From contig NC_039358.1 of NCBI RefSeq assembly GCF_003573695.1, positions 95,306,881 to 95,370,880 on the forward strand: DNA of 64,000 nt, written 5' to 3'. The notes beneath the pieces are model-generated. The model did not search any database and had not been told where the DNA came from. It worked only from the letters and a program-made list of their open reading frames with translations. The translations under genes were made by a program, and so were the position numbers. Shown here in pieces: positions 37,314 to 47,631 of the stretch. Position 1 is the first letter of the stretch, and every line of letters begins with the position of its first letter. Source of the DNA: Papaver somniferum. Its lineage: Eukaryota; Streptophyta; Magnoliopsida; Ranunculales; Papaveraceae.

Positions 37314-40008
37314 ATGACACATGAGAAAAGTCTTTCCACTGCATCGAAAAACATTGGTAACTCCAAGCCAAACACGAATGATGAAATATTTTTTACAAAG
37401 TCTTCTTCACTTAGGAGAGCTCATCCCAAGTATGTGGTGATCGTTTTGACCGGTTCAGAAAATGAAGGAGAGGTCCAGTCGGTTCGGCTGGGCCCGTAAT
37501 GCGGTTTCGCCTTCAGAGGAAAGAGTATCCTGCTTCTCCAATCGACTTCAAAATCTGTCAAAGTCCATTGCCCTCTTTTGATAAATGAATGCAATTTATG
37601 ATAAGTCAAGACTGTGTGAAGGCCAATTTGACCAAGGCGAAAATCATTGATGCTGTCATGGCTTCTGCAACACTTCAAATCAGGAAAGACATCCCGGGCT
37701 TGATCACTTTTATCTCAAGATGGTGTCCAGATACTCATACGGCCATATGTAGGTGGGGTGAAATGACCATTTCTTTAGAGAGTGTAGCCGTCTTGCTGAA
37801 CCTTCCCATAACAGGGAATCTTGATATCACGTTGTCCGATGATGAAAAAGAAATACGTGCCACTCTTGACGAGAAGTCAAAAGGATTCGTTCGGAAGGAT
37901 TACGAGACAAAGTGCTTCTATAGCTGGTGGGTGTCTGAGTGGTTCCCTGATGAGCCGGAGTCGGACCTAGCATTAGATGACACTCTCCATGTTTCTGCGT
38001 TTTTAGCTCTGTGGCTGTCCAAAGATATTTTTGATGACGGCTCTGGTAAGAAGGAGATAAGACAGGAGCTCATTAAATTCTCCATTAAATTGGCAAAAGG
38101 TGTCGTTCTTCCCATTGGTGGTTTGTTTCTTTGTTCTTTGTATGCCCATTTGGATCATTTGGTCGCGAATATGTACGCTTCAAATGGTTATATGAAGGTG
38201 GACTCGTATGTTCACGTCGCTTTTATCCAGGCATGGTTGTGGGAGCACTTCGCAAAATATGCTCCCAAACCGTTGGATCCACTTCCTGAGTCTTGTGGCG
38301 GCTCCAGAATTCTACGCTGGTCAAATAAGCGCCCAAAATCCGGAGCAAAGCTTATTGATTTTCTTGACAATGCATATGTCATTAGTTTTCGTCCCTGGGC
38401 TCCAGTCCATGCGTCCATAGTTCAACTGAACACTTTCGCCGCTGCTCCGAACTTGACTTTCCTTTCTACTGAAGAGAATATGAGCGTTGGAGAGGTCGTA
38501 TTTATGCGAAGCTGTATCCCCGGACACGTACCATCTTTCTTCCGGGGGTCTTTCGAGGCAGACCCTTATAATATTGACAGGGCGGCTCGGCATATGGGTT
38601 TTGACCAAGGGGTCCCATTTAATCGTCAACCGGTTGCTCTGGGAGAATTGTTGTCAGCTGTCCTTGATGCCCGTGTTCTCGCGCCAGGTAAAAGTCTTCC
38701 TTTCCTGCTCTCGGAACGAAGTCCTGTGACAACCTCTAGGTACAACGTGTTCTGGCAGGATGAGTTTCTCGCCATCCACGGATTTGTGAATGACGTAGTG
38801 GAAAATTCTCGTGGTAAGCTTTCCCTTGCGACTTTAGCAGAACATCCATTGTTAAGGGATCCTTCTACTGCTAAGCGAAAATCTCCTAGCTCAGATACGA
38901 ACAGTCTCCAGAAGAAGGAGCAAAGGTTTAAAAATCGTGTGGGTAGTTTCCAGTCGGATACGGAAGTTCCCGTGACTTTTAATTCTTCCAATATACGGGT
39001 ATGTATGATTCCTTATTAATCTTGACTGGTTTACACAATTCTTCTGTTTTGTTGCTGAACATCTTTTCTCCTTTCACCATTCAGGGTCTTGACAGCACAA
39101 ACGCCTTTGTCAGGCTTGCACAAAAATCGGCGAATAAGTTTCCTGAAGACGAAGAAGAATCCGAAGAAGAGGAAAGCTCGGGATCCAGTGGTGATGATGA
39201 AAGCGCTTCTGAAAGTAACGCCGAGTCTTTCTCCGGCGGGTCCGCAAATGAGTTGGTAGGTTTCCGCTTTCTTCTCCTCCTCTTTTTTTTGCTTTTGAAA
39301 CAAAACTAAATCATAATGCTGCAGGGAGGAATTGTTTCTGAAGATGGCCTTGAGGTGGAGACTCGCCATGATGAAGGTCCAACCGTGGAAGCCGCGCCTA
39401 TTAGCGATTTGGAAATGGATGTTGACAATGCCGCAAACCAGATGGTGGAAAATACTCCGGCGACCGTTGGCGCAATCGTAGTCGAGAATCCTCTACCGGT
39501 CACAGATTCGGTTGCGGGTGCCATTTTCGCTCCTCCATATTTGGCTCCCCATGAAGACCACGTGTTGATTGGAGACTTCAGTGTACCAGCTAAGCATTCA
39601 GAGTTGTATACCAAAATATGGGAGAAGTACGGACATATCGCGACGACCAAGAAGATTACTAGCCGTTTCGCGTTGGTTAAGCGGGTAGAGGAAATATTAT
39701 CTTCAATTCGTGATATGTGCAAAGTGACTGGCCATACCGTTTCTCGAGATGTGATCTCAAACTAGGAGTTTCACAGGGACTTGTGCGTAGACTTTGAGTT
39801 TAATGTTTCCTGGTTCTGTGAGGGATTCTCCGAGATTCAAAAGCTGCAGGCTGAAGCGGTTGATGGCCCTTCCGCGGATTTGATTAATCAACAGGCGGAA
39901 TAAGTCGAGAAGTTGTCCCAGGAGTAAAAGCTGAAGCAGGCGGCTCTTCAGAGCATGATGGATATTTTCTCCAAGAAGAATGAGCTGTTGTTAAGCAATT
40001 TTCCTTGA
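37314..40008 (+). pseudogene. Plant mobile domain (PMD, MAIN/MAIL1-like) gene, antisense inside the Tat-like element
   Basis: The protein has the PMD signature (ISRWCPDTHT, WGEMTISLESVAVLLNLPI). PMD proteins (MAIN, MAIL1, transposon-borne relatives) act in transposon silencing and gene control in plants (family knowledge). The model has a first ATG at 37314, a frameshift before about 37499, a TGA at 37586, then 470 open codons from 37589 to 38998. Donor CGG/GTATGT at 38999 and acceptor TTCAG at 39084 lead to exon 39085-39255, rich in Glu and Ser. Donor GTAGGT at 39256 and acceptor CTGCAG at 39324 lead to exon 39325-40008, with stops at 39763 and two more before the terminal TGA (40006-40008). 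Every junction keeps phase 0. The last exon has a Gln/Glu/Leu-rich, coiled-coil-like end. The gene runs opposite to the element's primer site, so it is antisense to the genomic RNA. Confidence 0.85.
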
Positions 40009-40619
40009 AACTTTTACTTTTTGAACTCCTTTTTTTAGGTTTTTTTTTGAAGGGCAAACGAAACGCCTAGTTATGGTTTGATTTCTTTTTGGATTTTTGG
40101 ATCGATAGAGAATTGTTACTTGTGAGAGTTTTGGATTATTTTGGAATAATGGTCTTTTGATAGGCTAAAGTCTGAATTGCGAGTGTAAGTAGCAAATCAT
40201 CCGGGAAAATTGTGAAATCGTGAATGTTGCACGAGAAGGAAAAGATAAGAAACCTTGGGATGATTGGGTCATCGGCTTCCATGGAAAATGTGAAAATCCA
40301 AACGATAGGTCATGTAAACATCATCTGTAAAACTTACTCGTTTTAGGGTCTTTCGCCAAAATTGAGTTTTCAGGGACTGAATCCGAGTCTTCACGTGATG
40401 CCCTAGTTGTTGTGAGAAGTCCCCAGTTGCTCTTTTGTTATCTGTGGAACATCTTCACGACAATCTATAGTAAAGCGGAGAATCCCTAGTCCCCAGACGT
40501 AATTCTCCTGAAACCCCGCTCTTCTTGGATGCTTCAAAGTATGGCATTCGCTGGTAGGATGACGGAAACGAGAGTTGAATTTGTAACCGAGAGATTAATC
40601 TCCCACTGTGGTCGCCAAT
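40009..40619. other. Region between PMD gene and 5' LTR of the Tat-like element
   Basis: No supported gene. It holds T-rich sequence just after the PMD stop that may be its 3' untranslated region, and at 40600-40619 the primer site of the element on the minus strand. Confidence 0.6.
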
Positions 40620-41305
40620 TGTTTGTGGGTGAAAACCATTTCTGCGGATTTCGGTAATTTCGCGTGACTGCGGGTGAGAAGCAAATCTAAACCCAAAACA
40701 ATGTACTACACGGGAGTAATTTTGATTCGAGAGATCAATTAGTACAATCCAGGCCTAAACCAAGAAATGGCCATTCCAGGCTTGCTTCGGTCACAAAGTG
40801 AAGGAGAAGGGTTGGTCTTAGGGAGGGAAGCGAATAAAGTGTTGAGGCCAGAATAGTTGATTCTGGAAGTGTGGGTGTTTTGCGACTTGTATCCTAAAGT
40901 TGAACTGGTGAGCTGAATGGAAAGCTACCAGGTGATTTCTGGATGTGTATTGTTCTCCTGACCAAAAACATGTTGTTTGGTGGAAATAGGTGAAACCTAT
41001 TTATACAAGTCGTAATAAAACGTACCCTGGCCTCGTAAGAAGTGGAAGCGGTTGAGTGGTGGAAAAGTGGTAACGGGTAATGCCTGGAATTGATTTTTCC
41101 ATAATGAAGACGCGTTTCACCACTTATTTCTTGCCATTACTAACCGCCTCACTCTATGACACTTTCTTGTAACGGGCGTATTGCACGACGCACGCTGTAA
41201 ACCGCCAGACCAATACCCTGATGAGCATCCCCCAGTTTGTGACATGTTTTGATGTCTCGAGTATTTTCATTGGAAAACGTGTAGCATGTTGCTATGTGCA
41301 GCAAG

Positions 41306-42010
41306 TAGGGCTGCACAAACCCGACTCAACCCACCGACCCAATCCACACCCGTCTGAAATTACCCACACCCGACCCAACCCACCTAGGAGCGGGTCGACT
41401 ATGGGTCACAACATCAAAACCCATAGTATTGTGGGTCGACTATGGGTCAAAGCTTCCCTCACCCAACCCAACCCACCCACCCACCTAAATATTTCTTAGT
41501 TAATATTAACCCTTAGATTACCTATTCTAGATGAATCACAGCCGTTGAAGTAGTCATATATAATGCCTAAACCTAAATCGCTAACTTCACTTCAGTCTTC
41601 ACTTCTTCAATCACTTCCTTGAATAGTCTTTTATCTTTTGAGCTTCGAACAATTGAACTCATTTCTTGTAATTTGTATGCACTTTGCAACTTTGCACCAA
41701 CTTCTTACTTCTATGGATTATAATTATCATTTGTTTACACTTGACTTGGGGTCAGTTCTTTAATTGTCATCTGCAAGAGTCTTAGGTAAGTCTGTAACTT
41801 TTTTTTTTGATGCAATGTAACTGTAATGTGTATTTTACGGTGGATAACCCACCATCCACCCGACCCAACCCATTGTAATGTGGGTCGGGTGAAAACCGAC
41901 CCATTGTTATGTTGGGTTGGTTGTGGGTGACAACTTCTGCTACCCACCATCAGTGGGTTGGGTGGTGGGTGAGGCCAAACCCGACCCAAACCGACCCGTG
42001 TGCAGCCCTA
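41306..42010. mobile_element. 705-bp hAT-type non-autonomous element in the Tat LTR
   Basis: The terminal inverted repeats are TAGGGCTGCACA at the left and its inverted copy TGTGCAGCCCTA at the right. The target repeat is 8 bp, GCAGCAAG (41298-41305) and GCATCAAG (42011-42018), and the empty site is seen in the other LTR near 34816-34824. Both ends are packed with ACCCA/TGGGT words, so the subterminal regions are complementary over a long distance. An 8-bp target repeat and TAGGG-type ends fit the hAT superfamily. No transposase is encoded. Confidence 0.9.
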
Positions 42011-42381
42011 GCATCAAGTTAAGATAGAGAGGCTTTCCGGTTCAGTGACGACCTTCGACGGCCGAGATTTTGCATCTCAGGAGGAACAGTAGCCGTTGAT
42101 CGCTGCTACCTACCATTTGGCGGCCAGTGGCGTGGCCGTGGTGCTGGCATGGCTTGCGCATGCCTTTGGCGTGGCCAAATTAGGGTTTGACACAAACCGT
42201 GGAATTTGGCATTGCGACCAGAAGTTGCCACAGGCTTGGTGGAGAACTTGTACGGCTGAGATCCGCACCTCAGGAGGAAGGGTAACCATTGATTATGGCT
42301 ACCTTCCGTTGGTGGCCAGAGGCATGGTAGCGTGGCTGGCATGGCTTGCGCATGCTTTTTAGCATGCGCATGCGTCATGTG

Positions 42382-42518
42382 TGCCTGGCATGTGCGTCTG
42401 GTAAGCGCGTCTGGCATGCACGTCTGGGAAGCGCGTCTGGCATGCGCGTCTGGCAAGCGCGTTTGGTGAGCACGTCTGGCATGCGCGTTTGGGAAGCGCG
42501 TCTGGCATGCGCATGCGA
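42382..42518. repeat. 13-bp minisatellite, LTR copy 2
   Basis: About 10 units of the GCGTCTGG(T/C)A(A/T)GC type. Two or so extra units relative to the other LTR show array change after insertion. Confidence 0.88.
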
Positions 42519-43978
42519 CATGCTAGCATTTTTTGGGAAGCTAGCGCGTTTTTGGGAAGCTGGCGTGTTTTGGGAAGCCAACTTAGTATGGCGACCTTTT
42601 TGAGGCCGTGGCAAGTTTTGGAGCAACCCGATTGGTACGGGAAGTGGGGCCAGCATGCTAGGGCGTGGCAATACTTCCAACGCGTGGTGGCAGATTTGAA
42701 GCGACCTGATTGGTCGATGGAAAGAGGGTCGGCATGCTAGGGCATGGCCGCAGTTTTAGCGCGCTGTGGCGGATTCGGTTGCCTAGCTTGTTTAAGCATG
42801 GTTTCGACCAACATGGTCCAGTATACTGCGCGGGGCGCGAAACCCTCATTTGCAAATTAGTTGGGTTTATGAGTTCTTTGCGAGTTATCGCAATAATTAG
42901 CTGGATTTTGTATGCTGCCATACAAAATCTTTATCTACAGAATGCACTGTGCTTTCTGTCCGAGCATTTCGTGCAATGGCCTTAACTTTGGTACTTGGAG
43001 GTTCATGCTACTCCGCTGCGAGTGAACATAGATCCGTCATGCCACACCGATTAAGGGTTCTGCTGCGGAACATAGCACAGGAAAGTACTCAGTGAGTCTC
43101 GTATTGGCGAGGTGCCGAAATTTACAGAGTGTTATGGATAAAAGTGTATTGAGCGGCTCAATAAATATGTCGGTGGAGAGGTTAGTACTTGCAGCACCGC
43201 TTCCTTGCAGAGTGACGTCACATCTGATGCAAGGTTTTACGATTTTAACCCTAAGCTAAAAACCACCATCAACACCTTTACAAAGAAAGAAATATATATT
43301 TTTGGAAGTTTAACTTCTGAGTTTTGCTTGGATAGATGTGTAACATAATTACATGACTTGTAAAATACTTTCATCGAACCAAGAACTTATCATTTTCTTT
43401 GTCTTACCAAAGGATACAGAGAAAAGATAACAAAGAAAAAAATAATAATAATATTGTGTAAGTTATGCAAAGAATATGTCGTAAAACAGAAAAAAAAATA
43501 ACATGAAACTATTAAAAGATTGTACAAGCTATTACGCCTCTTTTGTAAAGGAAAAATAATATAATAATAGTGATCTAATTATGTAATCACTGAATCATAA
43601 AGAGTACAGACTACAGTGATTCAAAAAAAAGAATCATAAAGAAAAACGGGAGCTGATACCTTCACATGCCTAGTATATTTTAATGATTAGGCATCCGGTG
43701 TATAAACAGAGAAGAAAGCAAAGAAAAAAATAATAATAAAAGAAAACGATTGATAAGACACCCAATATCCATCAAAACAGAGTATACGGGTATTAGATTT
43801 TCGCGGATTCCGATCGTTTATTACTCTTGATTTTATTGTTTTGTCTATAGAAGAGACAAACCAATAAGGGTACAGAGATTCATAAAGAAAAAAATAATAA
43901 CTGCTCAAATCGAACGAAGGAGAAAATAGGTTTAGTAAAAATATTTACTGATCAGTTGGTTGAGCAACACGCTGATAA

Positions 43979-44153
43979 TGTAGTGTGACACAAAGAAAGA
44001 AACAAAGAAAGTAGAGAGATAAGAAGAATTCTTATTAATGTGTGTGTAGAAAAGGGAGAATACAACCTCAATTTATATAGGCTAGACACAAGGGCATCCC
44101 GGTAATAAGCGAGATTTACCCTAGATATTTAACATTAATAAACGTTTATAACA
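43979..44153 (-). repeat. Copia 5' LTR
   Basis: This 175-bp LTR starts TGTTATAAACG on the minus strand and ends ACTACA, followed by the primer site TTATCAGCGTG. It shares the internal phrase tataggctagacacaaggg with the other LTR. ATAAA follows at 44154-44158 as target repeat. Confidence 0.9.
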
Positions 44154-44179
44154 ATAAATATATTTTTGCGAACTATTCT

Positions 44180-44882
44180 TTATTTATTTTTCTTTAAGCA
44201 TGAAATTTTATTAGATTAAACTGAGATTACACGAGGTATGTTATCTCCATAGAGTCTGTTTTTACAATAGTATTTATAGAAGGTGGGGTTACATGGTTCC
44301 ATATTGTTGTTGAGAGCGTTCCCAGAGAGCAGTTATCCGCTGCTCTGTTCGCTAAACCGTCTGTCGCTTGGTTTCCTTCTCTATATATGTGCCGATTTGT
44401 GTATTGTTAGATTTGGGTCAAGATTTGGGTCAACAGTTGTTTGATTTCTGCAATAAAATTAGATATATATCAAGGAGCATCGGCCTCCGAGGTTAAAATC
44501 TAATTATATTTTTGAGTCTATTTCGAACTAAACTTTTGGCTATCCTCGTTTCGTTGCCGCTTTAGAAGTGATTAGCATGTCCCAAGTATCAGTTGTAAGT
44601 GCGGTGGTAATACCATCATTGCGTTATTGCTGATATGGTATTGGTCTTCCCGTTTTGGGTTGTGATACCAACCCTCGCTATTCCGGGCCAACCTCTTGTT
44701 GCTCCATCCGTGTTGACTTTGATCAAAATCGAAGTGAGAAGATGGTTGATGTTGCTATAGTTATTTTTGCGGGGTATGCATATGGGTGTGTCCCAGGTAA
44801 TTTTTGAGGTAGGTTGTTCAAGCCTGTTAGAGCATTGCTCGGTCGAACTCGCATGCGTTGTTATCTCAAGCATGTTTGTCAA
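44180..44882 (-). mobile_element. LINE (L1-type) 3' fragment with RNase H-like domain
   Basis: On the minus strand the stretch LIKVNTDGATRGWPGIARVG near 44710-44660, and further on REGNQAADGLANRAA near 44370, are hallmarks of the RNase H-like domain at the end of plant L1-type ORF2. A TAATAAAATTTC phrase and an A-rich tail follow toward 44180. The 5' part is missing and the frame is broken. It lies between the copia 5' LTR and a SIRE-like LTR. Confidence 0.75.
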
Positions 44883-47182
44883 TGTTAGTGATCAAAACTA
44901 TAAGTCTTGATTTCTAGTCTACTATATCTAAGTCTTGGACTAGGATAGAAAGTGTAGTTGAGCTCAAGAACTCCATCGCAATCATCATACAAGACGAAGG
45001 ACTACTCAAGAAACTGGTAGATTTTCATCGACTAAAAGGTATGTGGAGACTTGAACTTATCTATCACTCAAAAGTCTATCTACTCTATCTCCTATTTTGA
45101 GACAAAGTCGTTTTGCTATATAGACTTTGGTTATACACATTTGCTATTTCGAGCCGAGTTTATCTCGCCTATCTATTTCTCAAAATATGTGTTGGTAAGC
45201 TTTTGCTTTGGTCAAGTTCATCTTTACCTAGTGACGAAAGTCATGTTATGTTTCAAACACTTTGAAAATTGTTCTGACGAAAAATGGTTTGTGATAACAA
45301 CTGTATAACGTCCTCTGAGAATGTTTCAATGATTGAAATGAAAGTTTAGATTATATAACCAATGATGGATATAAGCATTGTGTGGTAACACATATATGTA
45401 TAAGTCTTTTTTTCCTTGAACCGAAGTTTGCGAACTTTGTTTATCAAGTGAACCGGAATAGTGGCGTGAGCTAAGCCCGCGAACCCAGTCCGCGAACTGG
45501 CGGAAGTTCTCGACCCAAGAATATCTTCTGGAGTTTTGTGAACTCCTTCCGGGAACTTAAGTTCGCGAACTAAGTTTGCAAAATTGAGTTGGTTATATCT
45601 AAAAACGATTGTTTGTGAACTTATTCATATTAACTAAGGAATGCTAAATGCAAACCGTGGCTATATAGTTCATGAACCGATTCAAGTGCATCAAATCGTT
45701 TTTTATTCCATTGTGTCTTTTGTAGTTACATAAGATTTCCTTGCAATTGAACAACTCTCTAACTAGTTCATTTGAGTCATTTGAACTAGTTATGGTGAAG
45801 AAGAACATGGTTGATATGAAAGTGCTCATATGGTTAACCATTGGTTAACTATTGTTGAACCAACAAGTGTTCATGTTTGGGTACGGTTACATAAACCCAA
45901 AATAGTAGATTTCATTTGTGTATAACAAGCTAAGTTTTCGATCTAACGGTTGAAATATATTAGCTTGAATCTAATCAGGTTTTCATCTAACAGTGAATAT
46001 TGAATGCTTTGTTACCAAGCTAACATTGATTGCAAACCCTGATTTGAAATACTATATAAGGGAGAACTCTAGCAACTGGGAAACCTAATCCCCACACCTT
46101 TCGAGTGATACTAGTTGTATTAGCTAGAGTCGATTCTCCTTTAACCTTAGGTTTTCTTCTTAAACCAGGTTAACGACTTACAGACTTCATTGGGATTGTG
46201 AAGACAGACCGATACTACTTTCTCGTAGTTGTGTGATATGATCTTACTGATTCTATCGTGTTGAGTACAATCATAATGATTGGACATCTTTATCTCCGAT
46301 AGGCAAGATAGAAAAGTATTCACAAGCATCTTCGTCTCATTGTTTGTGATTCCACAATATCTTCTTTCGCCACGTCGATTAAGATTATTGTGAGGTGATT
46401 GATAATAATAGGCTGCTCTTCGGGAATATAAGTCTGGGTTATCAATTAGTTCATGTTCACCTTGACTTATCAAAAGACGGAACAAAAACTTGTAGGTTTA
46501 TCTGTGGAAGACAGATTTATCTATTCTGTAGACTTTTCTGTGTGATACAGATTTGTTTATTAAAGTCTTCGACGTTGGGTCGTAGCAACTCTTAGTTGTG
46601 AGTGAGATCATCTAAGGGAACCAAGTGCGTAGTATCCTGCTGGGATCAGAGACATAAGGAGCGTAACTGTACCTTGAATCAGTGTGAGATTGATTGGGGT
46701 TCAACTACAGTCCAGACCGAAATTAGTTTGTAGTAGGATAGTGTCTGTAGCGGCTTAATACAGTGTGGTGTTCAATCTGGACTAGGTCCCGGGGTTTTTC
46801 TGCATTTGCGGTTTCCTCGTTAACAAAATTCTGGTGTCTGTGTTATTTCTATTCCGCATTATATTTTGTTATATAATTGAAATATCACAGGTTGTGCGTT
46901 TGTATCAATCAATTGGAAATCCGACCTTTGCTTGTTGATTGAAATTGATTGATCCTTGAACATTGGTCTTTGGTACCATTCAAGTGATTTCTCTCGTATT
47001 CAATTAGATTCGCAGATTTCTATTTGCTTGAGTAAGAATTGAATCGAGAAAGAGAGATATAACTCTTTGATATACTTTATCAAGATTGAGTCTTATTGAT
47101 TCTCTTGAAAGTATATTGGAGTTTGTCCATACAGATTGCTAAGCAAAATATTGGGTGTGGTTGTTGTACCCCTCTTTTTTAA
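44883..47182 (+). repeat. SIRE/Maximus-like copia LTR (5' LTR)
   Basis: It starts TGTTAGTGATC and runs about 2.3 kb to the primer site TTGGTATCTGAGCAGGC at about 47184, which is of the initiator-Met type. It contains the block around ACTAGGTCCCGGGG and TTTCCTCGTTAAC at about 46780-46824, which recurs inverted at 59490-59540. Only about 75 bp of the element interior follows before the next fragment. The exact 3' end of the LTR is uncertain by some tens of bases. Confidence 0.7.
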
Positions 47183-47261
47183 TTGGTATCTGAGCAGGCA
47201 AACACGTTTAAGACTTTACAAGTCTGTGTGTGTAGCGATCTGACTCTGCTTTCCGATTAAA

Positions 47262-47631
47262 TACTTTATGCAAGGACCTTAACCTTGATACTTGGAAATT
47301 CGTGCTACTCTGCTGCGAGTGAACACAAATTGTCATGACATATCAACATTAAGGGTTCAGCCGGGGAACATAGCACAAAAAGCATTCAAAGAAACTTATA
47401 TTAACTGAGTAATACAGGCAAGGTGCCAAAGTTTACAGGATATCTGGGATTGTTGCTACATGCACCATTCTGGATAAATTTCATAAGAAAATATTGAACT
47501 GCTCAATAAATGCACCATTGAAGAGGTTGAACACTCACCACTTTTGCATGGCTCTATTTCCTTGCAGAGTGACGACACATTAAATGCGAGGTTTTACAAT
47601 CTTAACTCTGAACTAAAAACCACCATCAACA
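47262..47631 (-). repeat. Truncated, diverged Tat-like LTR fragment
   Basis: It matches the high-coordinate end of the Tat LTRs, from the ACTTGG and CTGCGAGTGAACA phrases to the terminal AACCACCATCAACA. It is much more diverged than the two LTRs at 34-43 kb, so it comes from another copy. Its left side is cut off. Confidence 0.8.

Larger units (their letters stand above)
34136..43274 (-). mobile_element. Non-autonomous Tat/Ogre-like Ty3 element carrying an antisense PMD gene
   Basis: The LTRs are 34136-36054 and 40620-43274, with target repeats CCTTC (34131-34135) and CCTTT (43275-43279). In element sense (minus) the LTR starts TGTTGATGGTGG and ends CACAAACA. The primer site after the 5' LTR reads TTGGCGACCACAGTGGGA, resembling the TTGGCGAC-type sites of Tat/Ogre elements. 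The polypurine tract AAGCAGGGGACTTAA abuts the 3' LTR. The 4.6-kb interior has no gag, protease, RT or integrase that I can recognise. It is occupied by a plus-strand, intron-containing plant mobile domain gene. The element is inserted in the leader of the copia element. Confidence 0.88.
40620..43274 (-). repeat. 5' LTR of the Tat-like element, interrupted by a hAT-type insertion
   Basis: The LTR is 2,655 bp long, or about 1,942 bp without the 705-bp insertion and its 8-bp target copy. The remaining size difference is largely explained by extra units in the 13-bp minisatellite at 42382-42518. Confidence 0.92.
20020..44153 (-). mobile_element. Ty1/copia LTR retrotransposon, host of the nested stack
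   Basis: Two 175-bp LTRs bound the element, with target repeat ATAAA at 20015-20019 and 44154-44158. On the minus strand the order is LTR, leader, gag, protease, integrase, RT, RNase H, polypurine tract, LTR, which is the copia order. The polypurine tract reads CATCAGGGGGAGTGG just inside the low-coordinate LTR, and the same CATCAGGGGGAG phrase occurs again near 20386-20397. The primer site next to the 5' LTR reads TTATCAGCGTG, which is not the standard initiator-Met complement. The element is split by a MITE (20770-21205), an Athila-like element (23324-31509) and a Tat-like element (34136-43274). Several stops make it defective. Confidence 0.9.

Noticed and set aside
41221..41989. Proline-rich frames over the hAT-type element
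   Set aside because: They reflect the ACCCA word repeats at the element's ends.
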